A stretch of 64,000 bases of DNA from the NCBI GenBank assembly GCA_049116315.1, contig JAGDZD010000004.1, positions 62,001 to 126,000 on the forward strand, in the 5' to 3' direction. The notes beneath the pieces are model-generated. The model was not told where the DNA came from. It saw only the letters and a list, made by a program, of their open reading frames with translations, and ran no database searches. Positions 1-8,603 of the stretch are shown piece after piece; within the stretch, counting starts at the first letter, position 1, and each line of letters opens with the position of its first letter. Both the position numbers and the translations under genes were made by a program. The DNA comes from Thalassobius sp049116315. Lineage in GTDB: Bacteria; Pseudomonadota; Alphaproteobacteria; Rhodobacterales; Rhodobacteraceae.

Positions 1-2
1 CG

Positions 3-650
3 GACGTTCTGTCAGGGGCTAATCTTGCTGCGATTGGGGATGGGGCGCCTGAAAACTGGGAACTGATCCAATTTCAAATGGCCGAGCTTGTGGATCGCGA
101 CACCTATCATCTGCGTGGTCTGCTGCGTGGTCAGTTGGGCAGTGATGCTTTGATGCCGGATCACTGGCCCGAAGGCAGCTATTTTGTGATGCTTGATCAA
201 AGTGTTCAGCAGCTTGAACTGGCCAGCAGCACCCGCAACATATCGCGCCATTATCGAATTGGTGCGGCCCGGCGAGGCTATGATGATCCGTCTTATCGCC
301 ACCAACAGCATGCGTTTTCTGGCGTGGGTCTAAAACCCTATGCGCCGGCGCATCTGCGCGCCAAAGTGGATGACCTTGGTGGCCTTGATGTCAGTTGGAT
401 CCGCCGGACCCGGATCAATGGCGACAGTTGGGACGGGATCGATGTGCCACTTGGGGAAGAAAGCGAACAGTATTTGGTCCGGCTTTTGCAAGGACCACAA
501 GTGATGTTGGAGCGTTTGGTGAGCACGCCGTCGCTGACCCTAAGCAGCGCGGATCTGGCAGGTATCGGTGGAATTGAAGGGGCCACGCTGTGGGTGGCGC
601 AGGTGTCTGCTTTGTACGGGCCGGGGGCCGCCCGTCAGTTGGATCTTTAG
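3..650 (+). CDS. C-terminal part of a GTA/phage-type tail host-specificity protein (5' end outside window)
   Basis: An open frame runs in from the left edge and ends at 650, so only the last 215 or so residues are seen. The visible part contains the segment HLRGLLRGQLGSDALM, which I recognise as typical of the large tail/baseplate protein encoded last in the Rhodobacterales gene transfer agent cluster (the ORFg15 type, with a TIM-barrel-like region upstream). That protein sits at the tip of the tail particle. The next gene is cysE, an arrangement I recall from Rhodobacterales GTA clusters. The frame continues upstream of the first ATG (78) without a stop, so that ATG is internal. The rest of the cluster would lie left of the window. 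A prophage tail gene is the alternative. Confidence 0.7.
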   Translation, partial: DVLSGANLAAIGDGAPENWELIQFQMAELVDRDTYHLRGLLRGQLGSDALMPDHWPEGSYFVMLDQSVQQLELASSTRNISRHYRIGAARRGYDDPSYRHQQHAFSGVGLKPYAPAHLRAKVDDLGGLDVSWIRRTRINGDSWDGIDVPLGEESEQYLVRLLQGPQVMLERLVSTPSLTLSSADLAGIGGIEGATLWVAQVSALYGPGAARQLDL

Positions 651-749
651 GCCGCCCGAACATCACTGTTTGAAATGTGATTGCGCACAGCTTTGCATTT
701 TGCGATTAGCCCCTATCTGTTATACTGACAGAGCCCGGAGGACTTGGTT

Positions 750-1556
750 ATGGTAGAAACACACTCACTCGTCACGGATCTTGACCCTGTTTGGGATCAG
801 ATCAGAGAAGAAGCAGAAGCGGCCGTTCAGGACGAACCGCTGCTGGGTGGATTGATCCATTCGTGTATTTTGCACCATGACTCAATCGAGGCGGCGCTGG
901 CCTATCGCACGTCGGTAAAACTGGCATCTGCTGAGATGTCCGAACAGTTGGTGCGCGAAATCTGTGATGCAGCCTATGCCGCAGATGAAAGCCTGGCGTT
1001 GTCAGCGCGAGCTGATATTGCGGCGGTGTATGACCGCGATCCAGCGTGCAACCGTTTCTTGCTGCCTTTGTTGTTCTTCAAAGGGTTTCAGGCGTTGCAA
1101 TCCTATCGTGTGGCGCATTGGCTGTTCAAAAGCGGCCGGCGCGATATGGCCTTCTTTTTCCAGATGCGCATTTCCGAAGCCTTTGGTGTAGATATTCACC
1201 CAGCGGCGCGGATCGGCAAAGGGATCATGATCGACCACGCCCATTCCATCGTGATTGGCGAAACCGCCGTGGTGGGAGACAATGTGTCGATGCTGCATTC
1301 GGTGACCCTTGGCGGGACTGGCAAAGAAGACGAAGACCGTCATCCCAAAATTGGCGATGGCGTGTTGATTGGCGCTGGTGCCAAAGTGCTGGGCAACATC
1401 CACGTTGGATCCTGTTCGCGGGTTGCGGCCGGATCGGTTGTGTTGGCTGATGTTCCCACCAACAAAACTGTGGCGGGCGTGCCGGCCAAAGTGGTTGGCG
1501 AAGCGGGCTGCTCTCAGCCTTCGGTCAGCATGGATCAACTGCTGGGCACCCGCTAA
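750..1556 (+). CDS. cysE: serine O-acetyltransferase
   Basis: Transfers acetyl from acetyl-CoA to L-serine, giving O-acetylserine, the first step of cysteine synthesis in the cytoplasm. The 268-residue protein has the CysE alpha-helical N-terminal domain (roughly residues 15-145), then a left-handed beta-helix of hexapeptide repeats (about 150-245) with the conserved DHAHS and MLHSVTLGG motifs carrying the catalytic histidines. The length is normal. ATG at 750 is preferred to TTG at 744 because GGAG at 737-740 lies nine bases before it. It follows the tail gene by 99 bp on the same strand and probably has its own promoter. A weak hairpin follows. Confidence 0.95.
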   Translation: MVETHSLVTDLDPVWDQIREEAEAAVQDEPLLGGLIHSCILHHDSIEAALAYRTSVKLASAEMSEQLVREICDAAYAADESLALSARADIAAVYDRDPACNRFLLPLLFFKGFQALQSYRVAHWLFKSGRRDMAFFFQMRISEAFGVDIHPAARIGKGIMIDHAHSIVIGETAVVGDNVSMLHSVTLGGTGKEDEDRHPKIGDGVLIGAGAKVLGNIHVGSCSRVAAGSVVLADVPTNKTVAGVPAKVVGEAGCSQPSVSMDQLLGTR

Positions 1557-1585
1557 CTGCAACACTTAGAATTACAGACATTTGC

Positions 1586-1618
1586 CAAAGGTCCTCTTGC
1601 TCCGCATGGGGGCCTTTG
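1586..1618 (+). terminator. weak hairpin after cysE
   Basis: CAAAGGTCC (1586-1594) can pair with GGGCCTTTG (1610-1618), nine pairs with one G-U. There is only a short T-rich stretch, so this is a weak terminator candidate for cysE. Confidence 0.4.
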
Positions 1619-1698
1619 TGCGTTTGTGGCCCTGCGCGCCAAAGCCCGGCGCAGTGGGAGGCGCGCGAGCCCCCCATGAAACGTCCTAGAGGACCGTG

Positions 1699-2565
1699 TT
1701 AAAACCGAGTGCCTTTTGCGAACAACGCCCAATAGGCTTGGCCCGTCAGCGTCAGATCAAACACGCCCAAACCGTATTCACGCGCGCCCAATGACCGGGC
1801 GGTTTGGTTCAACAGCTCGCCGGGAACCATCCGCAGCCCTTTGCGGGCGTTGCCGATCACAACCATGACCCGATCCTGCCCCACATTGGCTGGTGTGAGC
1901 GAACGCCGCCCTTCTTCTAAGGAGTAGATGACGCGTTTTTCGCGCGGTTTTTTCGGCTTGCCAAACAGTTTGGCGATCAGCTGTTCTGTGGTCGAAGATT
2001 TGACCTCGAGCGTGGTCATCTCGCGCACATCAATGTCGACCTTTTCGGGCAAATCCTGCAACTCAATGGCGTCTGCGATCGCTTGCCTAAGGATTTTTTC
2101 ATGCGATGCCCCATTGGCCGCAGCTTTCAGCGGGGAAAAGAGGAAAGGCAGGCGATAACCGGGGGCACAGACGTCTTCACCGCCGGCCATTTGCAGCATG
2201 AAAAACGCCTCTTGCCAGCGCTCAATCACCCATTCATCTCCGCCGTATTGTGTTGTTTCTTGTGCAGAAATTTCGATTTCGCTGTCTTCGGGGTGCACGT
2301 TGGCCTCGGTAAGATCGGCAATCGAAGCCGCAATATCGCGGGCCAAAACCGCATCGCACGAGGGGGTAAAGGCATTCACCGCCACTTCAAATCCCTCTTC
2401 ATTGCGATACACGACGGCGCCGCGAAACGAGCTGCCGGGAATATAGAACACAGCTGTGCCGTTGGCATCGAGGTAGCGATACTCGACCTGCGGCATGTTC
2501 AAATCACTTAAGAGATCTTCGGGGGACACTGTGTTGGGCGTGGCGATGGTAAAATAGAAACTCAC
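1699..2565 (-). CDS. conserved-looking hypothetical protein, 288 aa
   Basis: I do not recognise a family. The protein is soluble: no signal peptide or membrane segment is visible, and it is acidic overall with a basic patch (KLFGKPKKPREKR, around residues 200-213). The start is GTG at 2565, with GCGGAA about six bases upstream; no better ATG lies nearby. It is separated from pdhC by a strong terminator, so it is not part of the pdh operon. Codon usage looks like the neighbours, so recent transfer is not suggested. Function unknown. Confidence 0.7.
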   Translation of the reverse strand: MSFYFTIATPNTVSPEDLLSDLNMPQVEYRYLDANGTAVFYIPGSSFRGAVVYRNEEGFEVAVNAFTPSCDAVLARDIAASIADLTEANVHPEDSEIEISAQETTQYGGDEWVIERWQEAFFMLQMAGGEDVCAPGYRLPFLFSPLKAAANGASHEKILRQAIADAIELQDLPEKVDIDVREMTTLEVKSSTTEQLIAKLFGKPKKPREKRVIYSLEEGRRSLTPANVGQDRVMVVIGNARKGLRMVPGELLNQTARSLGAREYGLGVFDLTLTGQAYWALFAKGTRF

Positions 2566-2620
2566 GTCAATTCCGCTCGGCTCGTTTGAAAATGCAAACG
2601 AAGCTTATGGGGGACATCGC

Positions 2621-2654
2621 AAAAAAGAAACCCCGCCCAAAAGGACGGGGTTTC
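2621..2654 (-). terminator. Rho-independent terminator of the pdh operon
   Basis: On the minus strand GAAACCCCG (2654-2646) pairs perfectly with CGGGGTTTC (2635-2627), followed by a run of six T (2626-2621). It lies 30 bp after the pdhC stop. Confidence 0.9.
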
Positions 2655-2683
2655 AAAATTTTCAAACCGATTGGGGCCTAGGT

Positions 2684-3976
2684 TTAGGCCAGCATGGCAA
2701 CTGGGTTTTCCAGATTGTCGACGATGGCTTTCAATAGGTTGGCCCCAACGGCGCCGTCGATCACACGGTGATCAACGGACATCGTGACGGACATCACTGT
2801 GGCCACGGTCAATTCGCCGTCTGCGCCAACAACAGGCTTTTTGGTGCCCGCACCAACCGCCAGAATACCGGCGTGGGGTGGGTTCACGATGGCGTCAAAG
2901 TTGTCGATGCCAAACATGCCAAGGTTGGAAACCGCAAAGCTGCCGCCCTGATACTCAGATGGGGCCAGTTTGCGTTCGCGAGCACGCGAGGCCAGATCTT
3001 TCATCTCAGCCGACAAAGCGGACAAAGATTTCATATCTGCGTCTTTCAGGACCGGCGTAAACAGACCGCCTTCGATGGCCACGGCAACCGCAACATCCGA
3101 AGGTTTCAACTGTAGAACACGATCACCCGCCCAAACCGCATTGGCTTCGGGCACCGCTTGCAGCGCATTGGCCACAGCTTTGATGATAAAGTCGTTAACC
3201 GACAGTTTCACACCGCGCGCTTCCAGCTGCTTGTTCAGCTGCGAGCGGAACTTGAGCAAGGCATCAAGGTTGACGTCCCGGCGCAGATAGAAGTGCGGAA
3301 TGGTTTGTTTGGCTTCGGAGAGGCGGGCGGCGATGGTTTTGCGCATCCCGTCCAGTTTGACCTCTTCGTAGTCGCGGTCCGCATACATTTTGGCGACAAC
3401 CTCGGTCGACATGCCTGCGGGAGCGGCAGCAGCGGCAGGTGCAGCGGCTTTGGGGGCCTCTGCCTTGGGCGCTGCAACGGTTGCGTTTTCAACATCCGCT
3501 TTGACAATCCGACCACGCGGGCCAGAGCCTTGCAATGTCGCCAGATCCAGACCTTTGTCAGCCGCAATGCGACGCGCCAAGGGCGACGCAAAGATGCGGG
3601 TGCCATCAGTGGCCGCAGGTGCAGCTGGCGCCGGAGCAGCAGCAACTGGCGCAGCCGCAGGGGCGGCCACTTCTGTTGCGGCGGCGGCAGGGGCCGAAGC
3701 GGCGGGCGCTGCAGAAATATCTGCGGCGCTTTCACCATCTTCAAGCAAAACGGCGATGGCTGTGTTCACGGCCACACCTTCGCTGCCTTCTGCAACCAAG
3801 ATCTTACCGATGACACCTTCGTCGACGGCTTCGAATTCCATCGTGGCTTTGTCGGTTTCGATTTCGGCGAGCAGGTCACCAGAGGCAACCGTGTCGCCTT
3901 CTTTCACCAGCCATTTGGCCAGTGTGCCTTCTTCCATCGTGGGGGACAGAGCTGGCATGAGGATTTCAATAGGCAT
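2684..3976 (-). CDS. pdhC: pyruvate dehydrogenase complex E2, dihydrolipoamide acetyltransferase
   Basis: E2 core of the pyruvate dehydrogenase complex; it moves the acetyl group from lipoyl-lysine to CoA. In order it shows a lipoyl domain (1-80; ETDKAT places the lipoylated lysine at 43), a long Ala/Pro-rich flexible linker (about 85-130), a peripheral-subunit-binding domain (FASPLARRIAADKG, about 131-165), a second Ala-rich linker, and the catalytic domain ending in DHRVIDGA with active-site His403. The 430-residue length is normal. It starts ten bases after pdhB in the same transcript, and a strong terminator follows. Its lipoyl domain is nearly identical to that of the adjacent pdhB. Confidence 0.97.
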   Translation of the reverse strand: MPIEILMPALSPTMEEGTLAKWLVKEGDTVASGDLLAEIETDKATMEFEAVDEGVIGKILVAEGSEGVAVNTAIAVLLEDGESAADISAAPAASAPAAAATEVAAPAAAPVAAAPAPAAPAATDGTRIFASPLARRIAADKGLDLATLQGSGPRGRIVKADVENATVAAPKAEAPKAAAPAAAAAPAGMSTEVVAKMYADRDYEEVKLDGMRKTIAARLSEAKQTIPHFYLRRDVNLDALLKFRSQLNKQLEARGVKLSVNDFIIKAVANALQAVPEANAVWAGDRVLQLKPSDVAVAVAIEGGLFTPVLKDADMKSLSALSAEMKDLASRARERKLAPSEYQGGSFAVSNLGMFGIDNFDAIVNPPHAGILAVGAGTKKPVVGADGELTVATVMSVTMSVDHRVIDGAVGANLLKAIVDNLENPVAMLA

Positions 3977-3986
3977 CGCGCTCTCC

Positions 3987-5360
3987 TCAGCGATAAGTCA
4001 CTTGTTTCACAGCGGCAATCACCTCATCGGTGGTGATCAAAGCGTGACGTTCAAGGTTGGCAGCATAGGGCATCGGCACATCTTTACCGGTGCAGTTGAT
4101 CACAGGCGCGTCCAGATAATCAAAGGCGCGTTCCATGATTGTGGCGGACAAGTGGTTGCCGATCGATGCCACTGGGAAACCTTCTTCGATGGTCACACAG
4201 CGGTTGGTCTTCATCACCGAGTTGATCACAGTGTCATAGTCAATCGGGCGCAGCGTCCGCAGATCAATGACCTCAGCCGAAATACCATCTTCTGCAAGCT
4301 TTTCAGCCGCTTCCAATGCGTATTGCATGCCGATACCAAAGCTGACCAAGGTCACATCAGTGCCTTCACGCCAGATACGGGCTTTGCCAAATGGAATGGT
4401 GAAATCATCCATATCAGGCACGTCGAACGACTTGCCGTACATGATTTCATTTTCCAAGAAGATCACAGGGTTGTTGTCACGGATCGCCGTTTTCATCAGA
4501 CCTTTGTAGTCAGAGGCTGAGTAAGGCATCACAACTTTCAGACCTGGGATCTGAGCGTACCAAGCGGCGTAATCATGGCTGTGCTGAGCACCAACACGGG
4601 CCGCAGCGCCGTTTGGACCACGGAACACCATTGGTGCCCCCATCTGACCACCAGACATGTACAGGGTCTTTGCGGCCGAGTTGATGATCTGGTCAATCGC
4701 CTGCATGGCGAAGTTGAAGGTCATGAACTCAACAATGGGACGCAGGGTGCCAAAGGAGGCCCCAACAGCGATCCCGGCAAAGCCGTGCTCGGTGATTGGT
4801 GTGTCGATGATGCGCTTGTCGCCAAACTCATCCAGCAGACCTTGGGACACTTTGTAAGCGCCCTGATATTCGGCCACTTCTTCCCCCATCAGGAAGACGG
4901 CGTCATCACGGCGCATTTCCTCGGCCATCGCGTCGCGCAAGGCTTCGCGAACGGTCTGGGTCTTCATCGGGGTGCCTTCGGGCCAATCTGGGGTCAGATC
5001 CGCCGCGACGGCCACAGGAACCGGCGCTGCTGCAACGGCGGCGGGGGCTGCTGCAGGGGCAGGGGCGTCAACGGCGGGTGCTGGTGCCGCTGCGGCTTCC
5101 AGATTGTCCGTGCTTTCGCCTTCTTCGACCAAAATGGCGATGGCTGTGTTGACAGCCACACCTTCGGTGCCTTCTGCGATCAGGATTTTACCGATGATGC
5201 CTTCGTCGACGGCTTCGAATTCCATCGTGGCTTTGTCGGTTTCAATTTCGGCCATGATGTCACCCGAGGCAACAGTGTCGCCCTCTTTGACCAGCCATTT
5301 GGCCAGGGTGCCTTCTTCCATGGTCGGCGACAGGGCGGGCATAAGAATTTCAATTGCCAT
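3987..5360 (-). CDS. pdhB: pyruvate dehydrogenase E1 beta subunit with N-terminal lipoyl domain
   Basis: With PdhA it forms the thiamine-diphosphate E1 that decarboxylates pyruvate and acetylates lipoyl groups. The 457-residue protein is longer than classical E1-beta (about 330) because it carries a complete lipoyl domain (1-80, lysine 43 in ETDKAT) and an Ala/Pro linker before the transketolase-like beta domain, which begins near MKTQTVREALRDAM. This fusion is known from alphaproteobacteria. The start at 5360 (MAIEILMPALSP) is chosen over codons further upstream because AAGGGG lies about nine bases before it and the lipoyl domain begins there. It is 14 bases from pdhA and 10 from pdhC. Confidence 0.97.
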   Translation of the reverse strand: MAIEILMPALSPTMEEGTLAKWLVKEGDTVASGDIMAEIETDKATMEFEAVDEGIIGKILIAEGTEGVAVNTAIAILVEEGESTDNLEAAAAPAPAVDAPAPAAAPAAVAAAPVPVAVAADLTPDWPEGTPMKTQTVREALRDAMAEEMRRDDAVFLMGEEVAEYQGAYKVSQGLLDEFGDKRIIDTPITEHGFAGIAVGASFGTLRPIVEFMTFNFAMQAIDQIINSAAKTLYMSGGQMGAPMVFRGPNGAAARVGAQHSHDYAAWYAQIPGLKVVMPYSASDYKGLMKTAIRDNNPVIFLENEIMYGKSFDVPDMDDFTIPFGKARIWREGTDVTLVSFGIGMQYALEAAEKLAEDGISAEVIDLRTLRPIDYDTVINSVMKTNRCVTIEEGFPVASIGNHLSATIMERAFDYLDAPVINCTGKDVPMPYAANLERHALITTDEVIAAVKQVTYR

Positions 5361-5374
5361 ATCTATGTGTCCCC

Positions 5375-6376
5375 TTACGCGTCGTTTTCTGCGTAGATAT
5401 CGGTCCACAGCTCTGACAGAGCTGGTTCCGGGCTTTCCTTGGCGAAATCAGCGGACTGGTTCACGATGTCCTTGATCTCTTTGTCGATCGCCTTCAGATC
5501 CTCTTCGGTCGCGTGCTTGCCGGTCAGCAGCATTTCGCGCACGTTTTCAATAGGATCGCGTTCGTCGCGCATTTTCTGCACTTCTTCGCGGGTCCGATAT
5601 TTGGCAGGATCCGACATCGAGTGCCCACGGTAGCGATAGGTTTTGACCTCTAGAATATAGGGGCCTTTGCCTTCACGGCAGTGTTTAACCGCTTTTTCGC
5701 TGGCGGCTTTCACGGCCAGAACATCCATGCCGTCAACGATCTCACCGGGAATGCCAAAAGGCGCGCCGCGGGTATAGATGTCTTCGGTTGAAGTTGAGCG
5801 GTTTTGCGAGGTGCCCATTGCATATTGGTTGTTCTCGATGACAAAAATCACCGGCAACTTCCACAAGGACGCCATGTTGAAGGTCTCATAGACCTGACCT
5901 TGGTTCGCCGCACCGTCACCGAAATAGGTGAAGGTCACATTGTCATTGCCAAGGTATTTATCGGCAAAGGCCAAGCCCGCACCCAGAGGAACCTGCGCGC
6001 CAACGATGCCGTGGCCACCATAGAAATGCTTCTCTTTGGAGAACATGTGCATGGAGCCGCCCTTGCCTTTGGAATAGCCGCCTTCGCGACCGGTCAGCTC
6101 GGCCATCACACCGTCAGGGTTCATGCCACAGGCCAACATGTGGCCGTGATCTCGGTAAGAGGTGATGCGTTTGTCACCCTCTTTTGTCGCGGCCTCAAGA
6201 CCAACAACCACCGCTTCCTGGCCGATATACAGGTGGCAAAAGCCCCCAATCAGACCCATTCCGTACAATTGACCAGCCTTCTCTTCGAATCGACGGATCA
6301 GCAACATATCCCGGTAATAGGATTTCAGCTCATCTGCAGAAACGTTTGATTTGGCTTGGGTTTTTCTGGCTGCCAT
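5375..6376 (-). CDS. pdhA: pyruvate dehydrogenase E1 alpha subunit
   Basis: First gene of the pdhABC operon. It binds thiamine diphosphate; the motif beginning GDGAANQGQ and ending IENNQ (about residues 160-192) is the ThDP fold, and YRGHSMSDPAKYR is the phospho-loop region of the E1-alpha family. Length is 333 residues, normal for alphaproteobacteria. The ATG at 6376 is preferred to an upstream in-frame codon because GGAGGAGGG lies six bases before it on the minus strand. An operator-like inverted repeat sits 27-45 bases upstream. E3 of the complex (lpdA) lies at 37.9 kb with the same motif before it. Confidence 0.97.
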   Translation of the reverse strand: MAARKTQAKSNVSADELKSYYRDMLLIRRFEEKAGQLYGMGLIGGFCHLYIGQEAVVVGLEAATKEGDKRITSYRDHGHMLACGMNPDGVMAELTGREGGYSKGKGGSMHMFSKEKHFYGGHGIVGAQVPLGAGLAFADKYLGNDNVTFTYFGDGAANQGQVYETFNMASLWKLPVIFVIENNQYAMGTSQNRSTSTEDIYTRGAPFGIPGEIVDGMDVLAVKAASEKAVKHCREGKGPYILEVKTYRYRGHSMSDPAKYRTREEVQKMRDERDPIENVREMLLTGKHATEEDLKAIDKEIKDIVNQSADFAKESPEPALSELWTDIYAENDA

Positions 6377-6401
6377 GTGGCGCCCTCCTCCCGTCAGCAA
6401 T

Positions 6402-6423
6402 AATAGTTTAGCGTTAAACTATT
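6402..6423. promoter_or_regulatory. operator-like inverted repeat before pdhA
   Basis: AATAGTTTA and TAAACTATT form a perfect nine-base inverted repeat around GCGT. An AT-rich, minus-10-like TATATAG lies just upstream of it for pdhA. The inner arms TAGTTT-N6-AAACTA recur at 37888-37905 before lpdA with identical arms and spacing. I infer a shared transcription-factor site; I cannot name the regulator. Confidence 0.65.
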
Positions 6424-6511
6424 CTATATAGCAAACAGAGGCGCAGCGCGAGCTTTAATTGAACGCAACGTCACTCAGGGCGATTTTTGTGTGAAAAATA
6501 AGGCGTTGGGA

Positions 6512-6811
6512 TCAGCGGATCACAATCTCATCGGTGCGGATCATACCCAGAACCGAACGGGCCTGCTCATCCAATAGATCGAGATCAAGATAGGTGTCAG
6601 ACAGGCGGTGGGTCAGATTTTCCAAACGTGCCAACTCGACGGCAAGCACATCCAGCTCAGCTTGCAGGCTTTCGGCTTCCGCTTCGATTTCGGCGCGCTC
6701 AAACACCCCATAGCTGCCCTGAACGGCGGCGAAGGTGAAATACCCGCTTAACATCAATGCGATTGCAAAAAATACCCAAGCTCCCCAAAGGGGGCGTCGT
6801 TTCTGTTGCAT
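6512..6811 (-). CDS. FtsB/DivIC-family septum formation protein
   Basis: A 99-residue bitopic membrane protein. It has a short basic cytoplasmic N-terminus (MQQKRRPLW), one membrane helix (about residues 10-32) and a periplasmic coiled coil (about 40-80) ending in a DEQARSVLGM-like segment characteristic of the DivIC/FtsB family. Such proteins join FtsL and FtsQ in the divisome. The start at 6811 has GAGG seven bases upstream; an earlier in-frame codon gives an extra 17 residues without a ribosome site. It lies upstream of pdhA on the same strand with 135 bp between. Functional identity as FtsB is inferred from family and topology. Confidence 0.85.
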   Translation of the reverse strand: MQQKRRPLWGAWVFFAIALMLSGYFTFAAVQGSYGVFERAEIEAEAESLQAELDVLAVELARLENLTHRLSDTYLDLDLLDEQARSVLGMIRTDEIVIR

Positions 6812-6994
6812 AGGTCTGCCTCTTTGAACCGCCTCTTTGTGGGCGATACGCCATGGTGCCACATCTTTACGCCAAAGTGAATCCCAAATTCACCACAGGC
6901 AATATGTTCTGGGCTTTTTGTCCCCAACAGCCATCGCGCCCGGATTTTGATAAAATCCGATCCGGAAAATGTCATTTTCCGCCCCACCGCGGGA

Positions 6995-7507
6995 TCAGGG
7001 GGCGGCGCGTGTGTCGAGTTGCAGTTGCAAAAAGGCCAAGTCCAGCCAGCGGCCAAACTTCTGTCCCACCTGCGGCATCAGCGCAGTTTGTTCAAACCCT
7101 AGGGTCTTGTGCAGCTGGATTGAGGCAGTGTTGCCCGCTTCGATCCCTGCGACCATCACATGGATCTGTTGCTTGCGCGCCTCGGTGATTAAAGCCTGCA
7201 TCAAGGTTTTGCCAAGGCCTTGGCCCTGCGCAGTCTCGGCCACATAGACAGAGTGTTCGACCGTGTCGCGAAAGCCATCAAAAGGGCGCCAAGCGCCATA
7301 GCTGGCGTATCCCAGAACCGTGTCGCCTTCGCCATTTGTGGCCACAATCACCGGGAAACCCGCAGCGCGGCGCATGGACAGCCAGTCGCGGCGATTGTCT
7401 GCATCCACTTCGACGTCGTTCAGGATGGCCACGGTGGTGCGCACGGCGTGATTGTAGATGTCGGCGATGGTGTCGCAATCTTCGGGGGTGGCCGGACGAA
7501 TTGGCAT
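6995..7507 (-). CDS. GNAT N-acetyltransferase, phosphinothricin-acetyltransferase-like
   Basis: A single 170-residue GNAT domain beginning directly with IRPATPEDCDTIADIYN, as in the Pat/Bar-like subfamily (methionine sulfone/phosphinothricin acetyltransferases). The acetyl-CoA pyrophosphate loop is QGQGLG (about 96-101), preceded by the beta-4 segment EHSVYVAETAQ. The native substrate is probably an amino-acid analogue or metabolite, but this is not readable from the sequence. The 183 bp between this gene and the FtsB-like gene hold nothing I can call. Confidence 0.85.
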   Translation of the reverse strand: MPIRPATPEDCDTIADIYNHAVRTTVAILNDVEVDADNRRDWLSMRRAAGFPVIVATNGEGDTVLGYASYGAWRPFDGFRDTVEHSVYVAETAQGQGLGKTLMQALITEARKQQIHVMVAGIEAGNTASIQLHKTLGFEQTALMPQVGQKFGRWLDLAFLQLQLDTRAAP

Positions 7508-7578
7508 AGGGCCTCATAAGAAAAGGGACTGCAATGCGTCCCTTTTCCGGTTTTCAATCTGTCAGGTCAAGTCGGGGG

Positions 7579-8472
7579 TTAGCCCGCCAGAGAGGCTTCA
7601 TAGATGCTCTGAACGCTGTTGTTCAGCGTGCTGTCAAAGCTGGAGTCATCTTGCTGGGCTGACAGGCCTTCGCTGAGAGCGCGGGAAAAGCTGGCAATGA
7701 TGCCAGAGTTTTGCGCCAGACGTTGGTTGGCTTCGGTGCGGCAGTAGCCGCCAGACAGGGCCACAACGCGGATCACGGCTGGGTGCTCGACCAGTGGCTG
7801 ATAGGTGTTGGCCACTTCTGGCAGCGTGAGTTTCAAGATCACTTCCTGACCCTGTGGCAGCGCATCGAGCTGTTTGAGGGTTTCGGCCAGCAGAATTTGT
7901 TCAGCTTCGGCTTTGTCTTCGATCGAAATGGTCACTTCGGGTTCGATGATTGGCACCAGACCGTGGCTGAGGATTTGTTTGCCCACTTCGAATTGCTGGG
8001 CCACCACATCGGCAATGCCCTGAGCAGAGGCTGCGCTGATCACCGAGCGCATTTTTGTGCCGTAGATGCCGTTGTTCACAGCCTTGTCCAGCAGGCTGTC
8101 CAGCTCGGGCATCGGCTTGAGCATTTGCACGCCGTTTGTCGGTTCTTGCAGACCTTTGTCGACCTTCAGGAAGGGCACAACATTGCATTCGTTCCAAAGG
8201 TAGTTGGCTGTTGGGGTGCCGTCGATGGTGCTGTCCATTGTGCGTTCGAACAAAATGGCGCCCAAAACGCGCGAGCCGTCAAACGACGGTGATTTGATGA
8301 TCCGCGCTCGCATGTCGTGGATCATTCCGAACATTTCTTCTTCGCTTTTGTACGCGTTTTCTTCGACTCCGTACAAACGAAGCGCTTTGGGCGTTGAACC
8401 ACCACTTTGATCCAAAGCTGCGATAAAGCCGTTACCTGCGCTGATTTGATCGGTTTGTTGCTGGTTGGTCAT
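7579..8472 (-). CDS. fba: class I fructose-bisphosphate aldolase
   Basis: Cleaves fructose 1,6-bisphosphate to dihydroxyacetone phosphate and glyceraldehyde 3-phosphate through a Schiff-base lysine. The N-terminal motif FIAALDQSGGSTPKAL and the central ILKLTLPE segment mark the class I family. Length 297 residues is normal. The start at 8472 (MTNQQQ) has GGAA seven bases upstream; the upstream ATG pair near 8487 lacks a ribosome site. The gene lies after pgk on the same strand with 131 bp between, holding a large hairpin and a LacI-type palindrome, so it may be separately regulated. The C-terminus is shorter than in animal class I enzymes. Confidence 0.93.
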   Translation of the reverse strand: MTNQQQTDQISAGNGFIAALDQSGGSTPKALRLYGVEENAYKSEEEMFGMIHDMRARIIKSPSFDGSRVLGAILFERTMDSTIDGTPTANYLWNECNVVPFLKVDKGLQEPTNGVQMLKPMPELDSLLDKAVNNGIYGTKMRSVISAASAQGIADVVAQQFEVGKQILSHGLVPIIEPEVTISIEDKAEAEQILLAETLKQLDALPQGQEVILKLTLPEVANTYQPLVEHPAVIRVVALSGGYCRTEANQRLAQNSGIIASFSRALSEGLSAQQDDSSFDSTLNNSVQSIYEASLAG

Positions 8473-8507
8473 GAAAGATTCCATCATTTTGAATGAAAAT
8501 TGATGGG

Positions 8508-8554
8508 CCCCGCCCGGCCCTTAAACATGCCATACTTCGCCGGGCGGGGTTTTT
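8508..8554 (+). other. ten-base-pair hairpin between pgk and fba
   Basis: CCCCGCCCGG (8508-8517) pairs perfectly with CCGGGCGGGG (8540-8549), loop 22. The T-run (8550-8554) follows on the plus strand, while both flanking genes are on the minus strand. It could stop antisense transcripts, or act as a structure in the fba leader or at the pgk 3' end. Confidence 0.55.
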
Positions 8555-8559
8555 CAATT

Positions 8560-8575
8560 ATGATGGCGCTAACAT
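8560..8575. promoter_or_regulatory. LacI-type palindrome upstream of fba
   Basis: The sequence ATGATGGC-GCTAACAT is an imperfect palindrome with central GC-GC, about 95 bp before the fba start. The right half GCTAACAT matches sites between gap and DUF808 (56.5-56.6 kb). A second GATGTTAGCGC copy near 8608-8618 lies inside the pgk 3' end and may be coincidence. Confidence 0.5.
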
Positions 8576-8603
8576 CATGAAATCTTTTCTAAATATCACC
8601 GAG

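Noticed and set aside
3390..4520. Long open frame antisense to pdhC/pdhB (376 codons)
   Set aside because: It mirrors the codon bias of pdhC and pdhB (Ala/Pro linker read on the other strand) and has no family motif or ribosome site.
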